From: Ollibium composti
Lineage (GTDB): Bacteria > Pseudomonadota > Alphaproteobacteria > Rhizobiales > Rhizobiaceae
Length of the DNA: 64,000 nucleotides
NCBI RefSeq assembly: GCF_004801285.1
Contig: NZ_SSNY01000005.1
Location: forward strand, 186,001-250,000
Reading direction: 5' to 3'
The position numbers and the translations under genes were made by a program. This document shows, piece by piece, positions 23,807-32,660 of this stretch. Position 1 is the stretch's first letter. Every line of letters begins with the position of its first letter. Below the pieces are notes generated by a model. The model saw only the letters and a list, made by a program, of their open reading frames with translations. It searched no databases and had not been told where the DNA came from.

Positions 23807-24421
23807 ATGTCTGCTGACAAAAATATTGATGCGAACATCAGCGATTCGCATGCGGCGGCCCCCAAGGCGGCTGAAAAGATCCTCGGCGTGGCGCGCGAGC
23901 TGTTCTACCGCGAAGGCATCCGCGCCATCGGCGTCGACGAGATCGTCCGCAAGGCCGGCGTGACGAAACCCAGCCTCTACCGGTCCTTTCCCTCCAAGGA
24001 CGAGTTGGCGGCCTCCTATCTCAGGCAATACGACCGTGATTTCTGGGCCCGTTTCGACGAATCCGTGAAACGGCATCCCGGCGATGCGCGCCGCCAGATC
24101 GTCGATTTCCTCGAGGGCGTCGGGCAACGCTCGCAGAAGAAGGGCTATCGCGGCTGCGGCATGACCAACGCGGCGGTCGAATACCCGGAAGAAGGCCATC
24201 CCGCCCGCACCGTCAGCGAGGACAACAAGAAGGAACTGCGCCGGCGCCTGCGCGCCATGGCAGCCGAGATGGGCGCGCGCGATCCCGACGTGCTGGGCGA
24301 CGGACTGCTGCTCCTGATCGAGGGCGCCTACATTTCCGCGCAACTCTTCGGTCCCGGCGGGCCGTCGAAGGTGGTCGCGCGGAATGCGGATTTGCTGATC
24401 GGGGCGAGTGTGAAGAACTGA
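23807..24421 (+). CDS. TetR/AcrR-family transcriptional regulator
   Basis: A 204-residue repressor. The TetR_N HTH is FYREGIRAIGVDEIVRKAGV followed by TKPSLYRSFPSKDEL (about 33-67); the rest is the helical ligand domain, with a GCGMTNAAVEYPE block seen in the group near YcdC/TetR_C_33. Expected to repress itself and the divergent MFS gene through the inverted repeat at 23730-23786. Ligand unknown. Confidence 0.92.
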   Translation: MSADKNIDANISDSHAAAPKAAEKILGVARELFYREGIRAIGVDEIVRKAGVTKPSLYRSFPSKDELAASYLRQYDRDFWARFDESVKRHPGDARRQIVDFLEGVGQRSQKKGYRGCGMTNAAVEYPEEGHPARTVSEDNKKELRRRLRAMAAEMGARDPDVLGDGLLLLIEGAYISAQLFGPGGPSKVVARNADLLIGASVKN

Positions 24422-24422
24422 A

Positions 24423-24584
24423 GGTGCGTCCTTCGAGGCTCGCTCCGCTCGCACCTCAGGATGAGGGAGGCCCGCGCTGACATCGCGCAATCAGCAGGGC
24501 AAGACGTCACGCTATTTCGGAGGGACTAACACCACACGCTCCTCATCCTGAGGTGCGAGCGGAGCGAGCCTCGAAGGACGCACC
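24423..24584. repeat. inverted pair of 43-bp rhizobial palindromic elements
   Basis: Bases 24423-24465 and 24542-24584 are perfect reverse complements of 43 bp, separated by 76 bp. Each carries the internal palindrome GGCTCGCTCCGCTCGC, and the unit is the well-known intergenic type beginning GGTGCGTCCTTCGAGGCTCG. It fills the gap between the TetR gene and the convergent peptidase gene and may act as a bidirectional terminator. Confidence 0.9.
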
Positions 24585-24592
24585 AAACAAAC

Positions 24593-26641
24593 CTACACCA
24601 GCCCCCGCTTCTCCATCATCGCGTCGGCCGTCGGCATCTTGCCGCGAAATGCCTTGTAAAGCTCTTCGGGGTCCTTCGAGCCACCGGCGGCGTAGATGTT
24701 GTCCTTCAGCTTCTTCGCCAGTGCGGGATTGAAGGCATCGCCCGTTTCCTCGAAGGCGGAGAAGGCGTCGGCGTCGAGCACCTCGGACCACATGTAGGAA
24801 TAGTAGCCGGCCGAATAGCCGTCGCCGGAAAAGACGTGGCCGAAATGCGGGGTGCGGTGGCGCATGGCGATGGTGTCGGGCATTTCCAGCTTCGCCAGCG
24901 TTTCGGCTTCGAAACGAAGCGGCTCGACCGGCGCTTCCGCGCGTGCGTGATAGGCCATGTCGACCAGTGCCGACGCGGTGAATTCGACGGTGGCGAAGCC
25001 GGCGCCGAAGGTGCGGGCGGCCAGCATCTTGTCGAGCAGCGCCTTCGGCATCGGCTTGCCGGTCGCCACATGCAGCGCGTGCTTTTCCAGAACCTCAGGC
25101 ACCGTCAGCCAATGCTCGTAGAGCTGCGAGGGCAGCTCGACGAAATCGCGGCTGACGGAGGTGCCGGAAACCGAGGGCCATGTCACATCGGTGAGCAGGC
25201 CGTGCAGCGCATGGCCGAATTCGTGGAACAGGGTCTTCGCCTCGTCCACCGAAAGCAGGGCGGCCTCGCCGGCCGGCGGCTTGGCGAAGTTCATGATGTT
25301 GTAGATGACGGGCGCGGCGCCATCGCCCAGCCGGTAGCCGGATTGCAGGCTGCTCATCCAGGCGCCCGAGCGCTTCGACGGCCGGGCGAAATGGTCGGCA
25401 AGGAACAGGCCGCGCTCGGAACCGTCCGCATTCTTCACCACGAAGGTGCGCACGTCGTCATGCCAGGCGGCGATCCCCTTCTTTTCCTCGAAGGTGATGC
25501 CGAACAGCCGCGTCGCCACATCGAAGCAGGCGGCAATGACGTTGTCGAGTTGCAGGTAGGGTTTCAGTTCCGCCTCGTCGAAGGCGAATTTTTCGGCGCG
25601 CAGTTTCTCCTGCCAGAAGCGCCAGTCCCAGGCGGCGAATTTCTCGTTGCTGCCGGCCGCGATGGCCAGCCGCTCCATTTCGGTCTGGTCGGCTGCCGCC
25701 TTTTCCAGCGCCTTGTGCCACACCGGATCAAGCAGGCCGTGCACGGCCTTCGGCGTCTTGGCCATGGTGTCGTCGAGCTTCAGCGCCGCGAAACTGTCAT
25801 AGCCGAGCAGTTTTGCCTTCTCGGACCGCAATGCCAGCATATCCCGCACCACCGCCGTGTTGTCGGAGGCGCCGCCGTTCTGGCCGCGCATGGTGAAGGC
25901 ACGCCAGGCGGTTTCGCGCAGGTCGCGCCGCTCGGAGAAGGTGGTGAAGGGCTCGTAGATCGAGCGCGACAGGGTGACGGCGTAGCGGCCCTTCTGGCCG
26001 CGCATTTCGGCGGCCTCTGCCATGGCGCTCTTGAGGAAATCCGGCAGGCCGGCAAGGTCAGGGGCGTCGAGGAACAGCGCCCAGTCGCGCTCGTCGGCCA
26101 GTACGTTCTGGCCGAATTTCGTGCCCAGCGACGAGAGTTCCTCGTTGATCGAAGCGAGCCGCTTCTTGCCGGCGGCGTCGAGTTTCGCACCGGAACGGAC
26201 GAACCCTTTCCAGGTCTTTTCCAGCACGCGCAGCGTCTCGGCATCGAGGCCGAGTTTTTCGCGGCGCTGGTAAAGATCGTCGATGCGGGCAAACAGTTTT
26301 TCGTTCATCGAGATGGCGGAGAAATGCCGCGCCATCTTCGGCGACACCTCGCGCTCCAGCGCCTGGAGGGTGTCGTTGGTGTTGGCGCCGGCCTTGCACC
26401 AGAAGATCGAGGACACGCGGTCGAGCGCCTGGCCCGACAGTTCCAGCGCGGCCAGCGTGTTGGCGACGGTCGGCGCCTCGGAATTGTCGGCGATCGCCGC
26501 GATCTCGGCCTCGTGCGCCTTGAGCGCCGCATCGAAGACGAGGGCGAAATCGCCGTCGCCGGTACGGGTGAAGTCAGGCAGGCCGAGCGGCCCCGTCCAG
26601 TGCGTCAGCGGATGGGCGGCGAGGTCGAGCTTGTCGGACAT
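24593..26641 (-). CDS. M3-family zinc metallopeptidase (oligopeptidase A / dipeptidyl carboxypeptidase type)
   Basis: A 682-residue cytosolic peptidase of the thimet oligopeptidase family, which degrades short peptides. The zinc site HEFGHALH lies at about 472-479, with the downstream glutamate in the E-rich FVELPSQLYEHW block near residue 500. The N-terminal helical domain (about 1-200) is normal. No signal peptide is visible. The stop lies 8 bp from the palindromic repeat pair; carbonic anhydrase lies upstream on the same strand with an 87-bp gap. Confidence 0.95.
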   Translation of the reverse strand: MSDKLDLAAHPLTHWTGPLGLPDFTRTGDGDFALVFDAALKAHEAEIAAIADNSEAPTVANTLAALELSGQALDRVSSIFWCKAGANTNDTLQALEREVSPKMARHFSAISMNEKLFARIDDLYQRREKLGLDAETLRVLEKTWKGFVRSGAKLDAAGKKRLASINEELSSLGTKFGQNVLADERDWALFLDAPDLAGLPDFLKSAMAEAAEMRGQKGRYAVTLSRSIYEPFTTFSERRDLRETAWRAFTMRGQNGGASDNTAVVRDMLALRSEKAKLLGYDSFAALKLDDTMAKTPKAVHGLLDPVWHKALEKAAADQTEMERLAIAAGSNEKFAAWDWRFWQEKLRAEKFAFDEAELKPYLQLDNVIAACFDVATRLFGITFEEKKGIAAWHDDVRTFVVKNADGSERGLFLADHFARPSKRSGAWMSSLQSGYRLGDGAAPVIYNIMNFAKPPAGEAALLSVDEAKTLFHEFGHALHGLLTDVTWPSVSGTSVSRDFVELPSQLYEHWLTVPEVLEKHALHVATGKPMPKALLDKMLAARTFGAGFATVEFTASALVDMAYHARAEAPVEPLRFEAETLAKLEMPDTIAMRHRTPHFGHVFSGDGYSAGYYSYMWSEVLDADAFSAFEETGDAFNPALAKKLKDNIYAAGGSKDPEELYKAFRGKMPTADAMMEKRGLV

Positions 26642-26728
26642 GGCGGGGACTTTCCGGGATGGTTGCGGAGAAGGGGGACCATGGCCGATGTAGGATGATG
26701 GGGCAGGCGGCGCAACCGTGCGCCCGCC

Positions 26729-27376
26729 TCAGCCGATCTCCGGCCTTTCGAAGTCGCCGGTCGCCTTGTTCATCGCCCACAGTTCGCCGGTCGAAACGTC
26801 GAACCAGGCGCCGTGCAAGGCGAGCTTGCCTTTGTCCTCGAGGATCTTGATGCAGGGGAAGGTGCGCAGGTTGGCGATCGAATAGCGGATCGAGATGCGT
26901 TCCAGCGCCGTCGCCCGCTCTCCCGTGGTCATCATGGTCGAGGCGGCGACCGTATCGGCGGCCGGCGAGATCAGGCTCATCCACTTGCCGATGAAATCGC
27001 CGGGCGACAGCGGCACCGCGCTGTTGTGGCTCAGCGCCGCCTTGATGCCGCCGCAGCGGCCATGGCCCATGACGACGATGTTCTTCACCTTCAGGCTCTG
27101 CACGGCGAATTCCAGCGCCGCCGAGGTGGAGTGGTATTCGCCGTCCGGCTCATAGGGCGGAATGAGGTTGGCGACGTTGCGCAGCACGAACAGTTCACCC
27201 GGCCCGGCATCGAACACGGTTTCCGGCGCGGTGCGCGAATCGCAGCAGGCGATGATCATCGTCTCCGGGGCCTGCCCTTCTCGCGCCAGCGAACGGTAGT
27301 GATCGCTTTCGCTGACATAGCGGCCGGTGATGAAGTTGCGGTAGCCGGCGATGAGGTGATCGGGAAGCAGGGGCAT
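26729..27376 (-). CDS. beta-class carbonic anhydrase
   Basis: A 215-residue zinc enzyme interconverting CO2 and bicarbonate. Zinc ligands C44, H105 and C108 and the D46-R48 pair are visible in CCDSR and HGRCGG; the fold regions ELFVLRNVANL and STSAALEFAVQSLKVKNIVV are standard. ATG 27376 gives the family N-terminus MPLLPDHLIAGYRNF; no strong Shine-Dalgarno is seen, so the start is slightly uncertain. Separate from DUF429 by 106 bp on the same strand. Confidence 0.95.
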   Translation of the reverse strand: MPLLPDHLIAGYRNFITGRYVSESDHYRSLAREGQAPETMIIACCDSRTAPETVFDAGPGELFVLRNVANLIPPYEPDGEYHSTSAALEFAVQSLKVKNIVVMGHGRCGGIKAALSHNSAVPLSPGDFIGKWMSLISPAADTVAASTMMTTGERATALERISIRYSIANLRTFPCIKILEDKGKLALHGAWFDVSTGELWAMNKATGDFERPEIG

Positions 27377-27482
27377 CGGAGATATGAAACCTTTCTGGCA
27401 GGGATCATGATCCTGTCGCCAAAGGCTGTAGCGGGAAACGACGCCCCGGATCAACGACGAATTACAGGCGATCGCCAGCGCT

Positions 27483-28256
27483 TCAGGTCCAGATCGCCAC
27501 GGGAATGCCGAAGCGGTCGGTTCCGGGAGGCTCCGGGAAGGGACGGGCCTCGCCGCGCGCGATCCGGCCTGCGATGACGAGCATGGCCGCCGCGTCGAGG
27601 AAGTCGTCGGCGGCCGCGCCGCGCGGCGGCGCCCGGTCGAGAAAGGCGCGGTCGTAGCCATGGCGGGCAAGCAGCGTTTTGCGCTCCTCCATGCCGGCGG
27701 GGTTCACCGCACCCCTGACCTTCTTGGGCAGGCGCATGGCCTGTCCGCCGTTCAGCCGCCAGAAGGCGACTTCCGGGTGACTCTCGAAGACACGTTCGCG
27801 CAACCGCGACTGCGCCACCAGCAGTGCGTCGATCTCACGAATCCTGGCGAAGATGCCGAAAGCCTGGATCGAAACGCCGCGTGGCGGATCGGAGGTGGCC
27901 ATCGCCACCGCGCTGGCGCGCCGGTGGGCCGCATACCAGGCCTCGACATCGGCGAACGGCCCCGGCTCGGCGTAGACGGCGGCACGCGAGGGGATGGAAA
28001 AGACGCTGGACTGACGTTCGCCCAGAAGCGGCCGCACCAGAGCCTCCGGTCCGCGCCCGCCTTTGGCCGTGAAATCCGGCAGGCCGATCGGCATATCGAC
28101 GGCGACGGTGGCATCCTCGGGCAGCGATTGCAGAAGAGCCGCGAAGCTCGGCATGACGCAAACGGACGGCGTCTGGCCCGGTAGTGCGCAAACGGCGATC
28201 CAGCCAGCCTTGCAGCCGTCGACGCCGGCAAGCGTCGCGGCGCGGGCCGCGCTCAC
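27483..28256 (-). CDS. DUF429 family protein (RNase H-like fold)
   Basis: A 257-residue member of the DUF429 family, predicted RNase H-fold proteins of unknown activity. Typical features are LAGVDGCKAGWIAV (about 9-22) with the first acidic residue, AVDMPIGLPD (about 52-61) and RQSSVFSIPSRAAVY. The C-terminus has DDFLDAAAMLVIAGR. It overlaps pdxY by 4 nt (ATGA), so it is translated with pyridoxal kinase; a functional link is not established. Confidence 0.88.
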   Translation of the reverse strand: MSAARAATLAGVDGCKAGWIAVCALPGQTPSVCVMPSFAALLQSLPEDATVAVDMPIGLPDFTAKGGRGPEALVRPLLGERQSSVFSIPSRAAVYAEPGPFADVEAWYAAHRRASAVAMATSDPPRGVSIQAFGIFARIREIDALLVAQSRLRERVFESHPEVAFWRLNGGQAMRLPKKVRGAVNPAGMEERKTLLARHGYDRAFLDRAPPRGAAADDFLDAAAMLVIAGRIARGEARPFPEPPGTDRFGIPVAIWT

Positions 28257-29140
28257 GCGCGGCGGTCCCGCCCCGGATGCAGCAGGTGGCGCAGCTGCAC
28301 CATGGCCATGGGATGCGACAGGCTCTGCGCATCCGTTTCGAGCTGCAGCTCGTCGCCGCCGCGCTTGGCGGTGCGGGCGAGGATCTCGTAGACGGCGGCC
28401 GTGGTCGTCTGCAGCGCCTTGGCCGGCAACTGGCCGGACAGGATGCGCGCCAGGTAGACGGCGGCGGTCAGGTCGCCCAGCCCATTAGGTGGCCGCTCGA
28501 TCAGGCGATGCTCGGCCATCAGCGCCTGGTTGCCGTCGAGCAGGATGTTGCCGGTACCGCCCGCCATCATGGCCGGCGCCGAGGTCACCAGCATGGTGGC
28601 CGGACCGGCGTCGAGCGCGGCGGCGATCGTGGAGCGGATGTCGGGGAGGGCAACCGCTGCCATCCATTGCAGTTCGTAGCGGTTCGGCGTGGCGATGTCG
28701 GCCAGCGGCATCAGCCGGTCGCGCAGCGCCACCGCCGTCGCCTCAGGCACGTAGAGACCGCCCGAATCGCCCATCACCGGGTCGCAGACATAGAGTGCGG
28801 CGGGGTTCTTCGCCTTCACGGCCTTGACGAGATCGGCGATGGCCTCGGCCTGTCCCGCTTCGCCGAGGTAGCCCGACAGAACGGCGCCAACCTCGCCCAG
28901 CCAGGGCGCGCGGGCCAGGTCGGCCAACAGCGCCGAAAACTGTTCCGTCGGCGGAACGATCCTTGTGGCGCGGCCGTGGCCGGGATGCCAGGGCAATATG
29001 ACGGTGGGCACCGCCCAGACCGGGAAGCCGAGCGTCTCCAGCGCGAAGACGGCGGCGCGGTTGCCCACCGAGCCGCGGGCGACATGGCTGGAAACGACGA
29101 TGACCGCGCGTGCGCCGCCGCCTGGAATGCTCTCGTCCAT
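28253..29140 (-). CDS. pdxY: pyridoxal kinase
   Basis: A 295-residue ribokinase-fold kinase making pyridoxal phosphate from pyridoxal. It has SSHVARGSVGNRA near the N-terminus (pyridoxal site), the YVCDPVMGDSGGLYV block, and the anion-hole motif GLGDLTAAVYLA near residue 222; the usual form is GTGD, here Thr is replaced by Leu. Slightly longer than E. coli PdxY (287). It sits between a small membrane protein gene and DUF429 in one leftward operon. Confidence 0.93.
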   Translation of the reverse strand: MDESIPGGGARAVIVVSSHVARGSVGNRAAVFALETLGFPVWAVPTVILPWHPGHGRATRIVPPTEQFSALLADLARAPWLGEVGAVLSGYLGEAGQAEAIADLVKAVKAKNPAALYVCDPVMGDSGGLYVPEATAVALRDRLMPLADIATPNRYELQWMAAVALPDIRSTIAAALDAGPATMLVTSAPAMMAGGTGNILLDGNQALMAEHRLIERPPNGLGDLTAAVYLARILSGQLPAKALQTTTAAVYEILARTAKRGGDELQLETDAQSLSHPMAMVQLRHLLHPGRDRRA

Positions 29141-29146
29141 GGATGT

Positions 29147-29401
29147 CTAACCGCGCTGCATGAGGAACAGGACGAAGCCGACCAGCACGGCGACGGTGAT
29201 GGCGGCGGCCAGCCAGCGGCCGATGCGGGTGCCGATCTGCTCAATGCGGTCGGACGAATCGACGTCGGCCGCCGACAGATGATCGCGGGCGCGGCCGGTC
29301 ATGCGGGCGACGAACGTACCGCCCGGCTCGCTCTCCGCGGCCAGACGCCGCAATATGCGCTGCGATTCGGCCTCGCCGTCGCCGTTCTGCTTGCCAGCCA
29401 T
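29147..29401 (-). CDS. small tail-anchored hypothetical protein
   Basis: An 84-residue protein with a hydrophilic N-terminus (MAGKQNGDGEAESQRILRRL) and one C-terminal membrane helix (about 62-80, LAAAITVAVLVGFVLFLM) followed by only QRG. Function unknown. ATG 29401 is chosen because codon use and composition change there; the frame runs further upstream. It ends 6 nt before pdxY and is probably the first gene of that operon. Confidence 0.7.
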   Translation of the reverse strand: MAGKQNGDGEAESQRILRRLAAESEPGGTFVARMTGRARDHLSAADVDSSDRIEQIGTRIGRWLAAAITVAVLVGFVLFLMQRG

Positions 29402-29553
29402 GGTCGATCCCGTTTTCGCGGCCAGCTTAGCCGGTCGCGGCAAGCCTGCACAGGGCCTGCCGAAGCGCTGCGGCCATGCCACGCGCGACCTGCCGTTTCC
29501 TTGGCCGCGGTTTGTGCTATTGCTTCGGCATCCGATCCCATGAGGGCCTTTCG

Positions 29554-30228
29554 ATGCACGCAGACCGTCTTGCACCGCTTCCTTCCCTGCGCAACCTGCT
29601 CACCTTCCTGGTGATGGCGGCGCTGCTGCCGCTGCTCGCCGGCTGCGGCTACAACACTATCCCCACGGCCGAGGAGAACGCCAAGGCGGCTTGGAGCGAA
29701 GTGTTGAACCAGTACCAGCGCCGCGCCGACCTGATCCCCAACCTGGTGGAAACCGTGAAGGGCTATGCCGCGCACGAAAAGGGCACGCTGGAGGCTGTCG
29801 TCGAGGCGCGCTCGAAGGCGACGCAGGTGACGGTGAGCCCGGAAACGCTGTCCGATCCGGAGGCCTTCAAGAAATTCCAGGACGCCCAGTCCGGGCTAAC
29901 CGGCGCGCTATCGCGGCTCCTGGCGATCACCGAGAACTATCCCGATCTCAAGGCCAACCAGAACTTCCTGGCCCTGCAGGCGCAGCTCGAAGGCACCGAG
30001 AACCGCATCGCGGTGGCGCGCCGCGACTACATCCAGGCGGTCAAGGACTACAATCTGACGCTGCGTACGTTCCCGTCCGTCCTGTGGGCGACCCTGTGGT
30101 TCCGCTCCAACCAGCCGTTCCAGAACTTCACCGTGGCCGAGGACAAGATGGAGCCGCCGAAGGTGGACTTCGGCGGCGGCAATACCAGCGGCGGGACGAC
30201 GACCGGCGGCAGCGGGCAGGGCGGCTGA
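29554..30228 (+). CDS. LemA family lipoprotein
   Basis: A 224-residue LemA protein with a coiled-coil helical core. A signal peptide ends in the lipobox LLAGC (Cys about 31) before GYNTIPTAEENAKAAWSEVL, the family hallmark, with the NQYQRRADLIPNLVETVKGY block following. The C-terminus is a low-complexity Gly/Thr/Ser tail. It is the first of three rightward genes with two TPM-domain proteins, an arrangement common in bacteria and associated with membrane or photosystem/stress roles that remain poorly defined. Confidence 0.92.
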   Translation: MHADRLAPLPSLRNLLTFLVMAALLPLLAGCGYNTIPTAEENAKAAWSEVLNQYQRRADLIPNLVETVKGYAAHEKGTLEAVVEARSKATQVTVSPETLSDPEAFKKFQDAQSGLTGALSRLLAITENYPDLKANQNFLALQAQLEGTENRIAVARRDYIQAVKDYNLTLRTFPSVLWATLWFRSNQPFQNFTVAEDKMEPPKVDFGGGNTSGGTTTGGSGQGG

Positions 30229-30237
30229 AGACTGTTC

Positions 30238-31221
30238 GTGATGTTCGCAAGGATCGGCGCGTCGCGATCCCTCCCCCTTGAGGGGAGGGTGCCGAGCGAA
30301 GCGAGGCGGGAGGGGTCACCTCGGCAGTGCCGGAGGTTCTTCTTTGTGCTGGCGTGGTGGAGGCGACCCCTCCCGTCCGCTACGCGGCCACCCTCTCCTC
30401 GAGAGGGAGGGGTTCTTGCGCTTCTGCTTGCCCTCTTCCTGATTTTTCCGGCCTTCGCCGCCGAACTGCCGAAGCTCACCGGCCGGGTGGTCGACGATGC
30501 CGGCATGATCGACGCGGCGACGGAAGCCTCGCTGACTGAGAAGCTCGCCGACTTCGAGAAGAAGGGATCGGACCAGATCGTCGTCGCCACCGTGCCGAGC
30601 CTTGGCGGCGATGACATCGAATCCTACGCCAACAAACTGTTCCGTGCTTGGGGGCTCGGCCAGGCGGGCGAGAACAACGGCGTGCTCCTGCTGATCTCGC
30701 GCGACGACCGCAAGATGCGCATCGAGGTCGGCTATGGGCTGGAAGGCACGCTGACCGACCTGCATTCCAAGCTCATCATCGAGAATGACCTCGTGCCGGC
30801 CTTTCGCGCCGGCGATTATTCCGGCGGCATCTCCAAGGCTGTCGACGACCTCGTCATGGTTCTGGAGGGCAACCCCGAGGAACTGGAGGCGCGCGGCAAA
30901 CGCAACCAACAGGAAAGCCCGATCGATCCCGATACGGTGATCTTCTTCATCTTCCTCGCCATCTGGGCGACCATCTTCTTCGGCGGCATGGCGATGGCGA
31001 TCCTGCCGCCGATCTTCGGCACCAAGATCGGCCCCGGCCGCTATCGCTGGCTGGGCATGACTTTCGACCAGCGGCGGCGCTCGTCCTCCTCCGGCGGTTC
31101 GTGGACCTCGGGCGGCGGCGGATGGTCTTCAGGTGGCGGCGGTGGCTGGTCGTCCGGCGGCGGTGGGTTTTCCGGCGGCGGAGGCTCCTCCGGCGGCGGC
31201 GGCGCTTCGGGAGGCTGGTGA
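30238..31221 (+). CDS. TPM-domain membrane protein (YgcG type) with repeat-derived N-terminus
   Basis: The conserved part starts at the hydrophobic signal LALLLALFLIFPAFAAELPK (about 60-79), then the TPM domain (residues 80-220, with GYGLEGTLTD), a membrane helix (about 237-262) and a tail of Gly, Ser and Trp repeats. The only ATG start (30238) makes the first ~58 residues translate a palindromic repeat (30269-30413), giving an Arg-rich leader unlike a normal signal peptide. A GTG at about 30346 is an alternative start. The repeat probably displaced the original start region. It lies 9 nt after the LemA gene. Confidence 0.85.
   Translation: MMFARIGASRSLPLEGRVPSEARREGSPRQCRRFFFVLAWWRRPLPSATRPPSPREGGVLALLLALFLIFPAFAAELPKLTGRVVDDAGMIDAATEASLTEKLADFEKKGSDQIVVATVPSLGGDDIESYANKLFRAWGLGQAGENNGVLLLISRDDRKMRIEVGYGLEGTLTDLHSKLIIENDLVPAFRAGDYSGGISKAVDDLVMVLEGNPEELEARGKRNQQESPIDPDTVIFFIFLAIWATIFFGGMAMAILPPIFGTKIGPGRYRWLGMTFDQRRRSSSSGGSWTSGGGGWSSGGGGGWSSGGGGFSGGGGSSGGGGASGGW
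30269..30413. repeat. palindromic element forming the 5' part of the TPM gene
   Basis: Two arms of about 48 bp (30269-30317 and 30365-30413) are imperfect reverse complements. Both contain smaller palindromes (CCCCCTTGAGGGG; CCTCTCCTCGAGAGG) and the flank GGGAGGGGTC. The element is of the same broad type as the one inside the FAD oxidoreductase at 55.1 kb. Confidence 0.8.
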
Positions 31222-31224
31222 GAC

Positions 31225-31863
31225 ATGGCGACCCGTCCGATCACGGCAGAAGAACACGCCCGCGTCACCGCCGCCATCCGCGCCGCAGAGGCGAAGACGG
31301 ACGGCGAGATCTATTGCGTGGTGGCGCGCGCCAGCGACGGCTATTTCTTCCCGGCGGCATTCACCGCCCTGATCGCCATGCTGATCGCCAGCCTGGCGGT
31401 GGCCTGGGGGCTGGAGCACTGGTGGATCAGCATCCGCCTGCCGCATTTCGTGCTTGCCCAGATGCTGGCCGGCGCCTCCATGCTGGCGCTGCTGTGGCTC
31501 GTGCCGGCCTTGCGCATCCATCTGGTGCCGCGCCGGCTGCGCTACAAGGCGGCGCACGCCAATGCGCTCAGGCAGTTCCTCGCCCGCAACGTGCATGTCA
31601 CGGCGGCGCGGACCGGCGTGCTGATCTTCGTCTCGCTGGCCGAGCGCTATGCCGTCGTGCTAGCCGATTCCGGCATCGATGCGCGCGTCGGCCAGCATGT
31701 GTGGGACGGCGTGGTGCGCGACCTGACCGGGCATGCCGCCCGCGACCGGCTGGCGGACGGTTTCGTGCAGGCGGTCGAGGTGGTCGGAACGGTGCTGGCC
31801 GAGCATTTTCCTGTGACGCCGGGCGACGTCAACGAACTGGACGACCATCTGGTCGAAATCTGA
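31225..31863 (+). CDS. TPM-domain protein (YgcG/DUF5130-like)
   Basis: A 212-residue protein. The N-terminal region ITAEEHARVTAAIRAAEAKT (about 6-25) plus GEIYCVVARASD is the TPM start; two hydrophobic helices (about 42-66 and 78-98) interrupt the domain, and the C-terminal part (RTGVLIFVSLAERYAVVLAD, then GIDARVG) completes it. It starts 3 nt after the preceding TPM gene and is surely cotranscribed with it. Function unknown beyond the LemA-TPM association. Confidence 0.88.
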   Translation: MATRPITAEEHARVTAAIRAAEAKTDGEIYCVVARASDGYFFPAAFTALIAMLIASLAVAWGLEHWWISIRLPHFVLAQMLAGASMLALLWLVPALRIHLVPRRLRYKAAHANALRQFLARNVHVTAARTGVLIFVSLAERYAVVLADSGIDARVGQHVWDGVVRDLTGHAARDRLADGFVQAVEVVGTVLAEHFPVTPGDVNELDDHLVEI

Positions 31864-31977
31864 GCGCCCCGCTTCGGAAGGCTACCGATCCGCCCGTCTT
31901 CACGATTGATGAACGGCGCTCGCGGCGCCTGCTTCGGTTCTTGCAATCGCGACAGCCGTGTTTATGGTTAACAAATC

Positions 31978-32484
31978 ATGAATACGCTGACCATCGACAT
32001 CCGCAAGGCAGAACCGCGTGACGCGGCCGAGATCGCCGAAGTGCATCTCGAAGCCTGGCGCAACGCCTATGCGGGCATCATCCCGCATCGCGCGCTGACG
32101 GCGATGATCAACCGCCGTGGCGCCGACTGGTGGGCGAACGCCATCCGGCGCGCCGCGACGGTGCTGGTGGTGGAGATCGGCGGCGCCATCGCCGGCTACG
32201 CAACGATCGGCAAGAACCGCGCCCGCGAACTCAGCCAGGAAGGCGAAATCTACGAACTCTACATGCTGCCCGAATACCAGGGCATTGGGCTCGGCAGCCG
32301 GCTGTTTTCGGCGGCGCGCCGCACGCTCGCCGATCATGGCCTGAAAGGCATGGTGGTGTGGGCGCTGGAGGAGAACAACAACGCCCTTTCCTTCTACGCC
32401 GGTGCCGGCGGCCGCGATGTCGCCGAAGGCGTCGAGGTGTTCGAGCACAAGGCGTTGAAGAAGGTCGCCTTCGTCTGGGAATAG
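31978..32484 (+). CDS. GNAT-family N-acetyltransferase
   Basis: A 168-residue acetyl-CoA-dependent acyltransferase. The N-terminal block IRKAEPRDAAEIAEVHLEAW is typical; the acetyl-CoA loop is LPEYQGIGLGSRLFSAAR (about 98-115) and the C-terminal NNNALSFYAGAG motif completes the fold. Acceptor unknown. ATG 31978 follows an AT-rich GTTAACAAATC, suggesting a promoter close by. Monocistronic by spacing. Confidence 0.92.
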   Translation: MNTLTIDIRKAEPRDAAEIAEVHLEAWRNAYAGIIPHRALTAMINRRGADWWANAIRRAATVLVVEIGGAIAGYATIGKNRARELSQEGEIYELYMLPEYQGIGLGSRLFSAARRTLADHGLKGMVVWALEENNNALSFYAGAGGRDVAEGVEVFEHKALKKVAFVWE

Positions 32485-32660
32485 ACGGCGCGGCCGGAAG
32501 CCTTGCCGCTTGCCGAGCGTAGACGCCCGGTTCCTCGTTTCCCGCGATTTCGGACGAGAGTTTGGGTCCTGCTCCGGAAATTGCCCGTTTCTACCCGATT
32601 CGTCGCATTGCACAGCTTCGCGCGTGCCTCTATCGGTGAGGCCGACAAAAGGAGACAGCC

